Assembly: GCA_943372725.1 (NCBI GenBank)
Contig: CALRZT010000093.1
Location: 1-14,103 of the forward strand
Direction of reading: 5' to 3'
Source of the DNA: CAMDHY01 sp943372725
GTDB lineage: Bacteria > Pseudomonadota > Alphaproteobacteria > Rhizobiales > Segnochrobactraceae
Length of the DNA: 14,103 nucleotides
The translations under genes and the position numbers were made by a program. Below, in pieces: positions 13,397 to 14,103 of the stretch. The first letter of the stretch is position 1. Every line of letters begins with the position of its first letter. The notes beneath the pieces were generated by a model. That model was not told the DNA's origin and did no database searches. It worked only from the letters and a program-made list of their open reading frames with translations.

Positions 13397-14103
13397 CTCG
13401 GCTCTCCGTCTGCGGGCTTCTTCTCGTTGAACGCGCCCGGTTCGTTGTTGGTCTCGCCGCTCACTGCGGCCGGTTGGTGCGTCTCGGTCACCGCCTCCGC
13501 CGGCACCGCGGCTGGCGCGGGCAGATCGAGGCCCTCGGCCGCCTCACCCGGCACCGGCGCACGCGGTGCCGGGTCGCCCGCGGCGGTCGGCTCCCGCGGA
13601 CCGACCGGCGTCGAGGCAGTCGCTTCCAGCCCGACACCGGCCGGGACGGCGATCGCCGTCTCGGCCACGGCACGGTCGGACGGCCGCGCCTGCGCCACCG
13701 CCGGCTCGAGATGCGCGTCGGCTGCGGCCGCCGCGTCGCTCGGCTCGCCGCTGGCGGCGTCGATGTCGTCGCCCGGCCGCGCCATGATGCGGCCGAGCCG
13801 GATCGCCGCGACGCGGTCGACCTCGGCGGCGATGTCGGGGTTGCGGGCGATCAGCGCCTTGAACTCGTCGGCCTCCAGCACGAGCAGCTGGCAATAGGCG
13901 ATCGCCGTGACATCCGCATTGCGGCGGGCGCCGGTGAGGATCGCGAGCTCGCCGATGAAGTCGCCGCGGCCGAGGCGGATCGGGCCGGTGGCGGTCGACA
14001 CCTCCACCGCGCCCGAGGAGACGAAGTAGACGGCGTCGCCGCGCTCGCCGCGGCGGATCAGCCGCTCGCCCGGGACCGCGAAGCGTGGCCTGAGCAGGCG
14101 CGT
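13393..14103 (-). CDS. Cyclic-nucleotide-binding-domain protein, N-terminal part missing
   Basis: The frame is open to the right edge; 236 C-terminal residues are visible and the true start lies outside. Residues 1-95 of the visible part form a cNMP-binding beta-roll: RFAVPGERLIRRGERGDAVY, FVSSGAVEV, then the phosphate-binding cassette LGRGDFIGELAIL with GARRNADV, which contains the Glu of GELA and the Arg that contact the cyclic phosphate. The helix ADEFKALIARNPDIAAEVDR follows. The last 125 or so residues are Ala/Pro/Glu-rich, probably disordered. Such domains at the C-terminus occur on cyclic-nucleotide-gated channels and on Na+/H+ antiporters of alphaproteobacteria. Those are possibilities only; a stand-alone or other fused protein is not excluded. 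It overlaps the DUF3096-like gene by 4 bases. Confidence 0.88.
   Translation of the reverse strand, partial: TRLLRPRFAVPGERLIRRGERGDAVYFVSSGAVEVSTATGPIRLGRGDFIGELAILTGARRNADVTAIAYCQLLVLEADEFKALIARNPDIAAEVDRVAAIRLGRIMARPGDDIDAASGEPSDAAAAADAHLEPAVAQARPSDRAVAETAIAVPAGVGLEATASTPVGPREPTAAGDPAPRAPVPGEAAEGLDLPAPAAVPAEAVTETHQPAAVSGETNNEPGAFNEKKPADGEPR

Overview
The window looks like chromosome of a high-GC alphaproteobacterium, probably Hyphomicrobiales. The support is the strong G/C bias at third codon positions, the rplY-pth-ychF-MaoC gene order that I recall from that order, and a promoter matching the alphaproteobacterial general-stress sigma factor EcfG. No tRNA, rRNA, CRISPR array, insertion sequence or prophage gene was seen.

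Layout. (1) Bases 1-4625, minus strand: a dipeptide/oligopeptide-type ABC importer operon, transcribed as Tat-exported binding protein, DppB-like permease, DppC-like permease, then a tandem (two-domain) ATPase cut by the left edge. The first nucleotide-binding domain has lost its Q-loop, catalytic Glu and switch His. A GC-rich hairpin separates the binding-protein gene from the permeases. (2) Bases 4994-7021, plus strand: a HAD class IIA phosphatase and a conserved exported protein of unknown function, with a 15-bp direct repeat at 20-bp spacing between them. (3) Bases 7054-8753, plus strand: rplY (L25/Ctc) with a good sigma-70 promoter and a leader of about 130 nt that holds a hairpin, then pth. 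The rplY-pth gap can form two mutually exclusive hairpins. (4) Bases 8988-9668, minus strand: a secreted PRC-barrel protein that interrupts the pth-ychF order, with an exact EcfG-type promoter (GGAAC-N16-CGTT) upstream and tandem hairpins downstream. A second exact copy of the motif lies on the opposite strand at its 3' end. (5) Bases 9971-12711, plus strand: ychF, two tandem paralogous MaoC-like hot-dog dehydratases and a LysE/RhtB exporter, tightly packed. (6) Bases 12739-14103, minus strand: the C-terminal part of a cyclic-nucleotide-binding-domain protein, a 52-residue DUF3096-like membrane protein overlapping it by 4 bp, and a small multi-pass membrane protein, probably one operon.

How they work together. 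The left operon imports a small peptide-like or other family-5 substrate. The centre is translation housekeeping: a 5S rRNA-binding protein, peptidyl-tRNA recycling and the ribosome-associated ATPase YchF, with a stress-regulated envelope protein embedded in it. The right side carries acyl-CoA-type dehydratases, an exporter and a membrane operon. I did not find a clear new multi-gene system. The most unusual items are the degenerate ATPase domain, the paired EcfG-like motifs around the PRC-barrel gene, the alternative hairpins between rplY and pth, and the uncharacterised exported protein.
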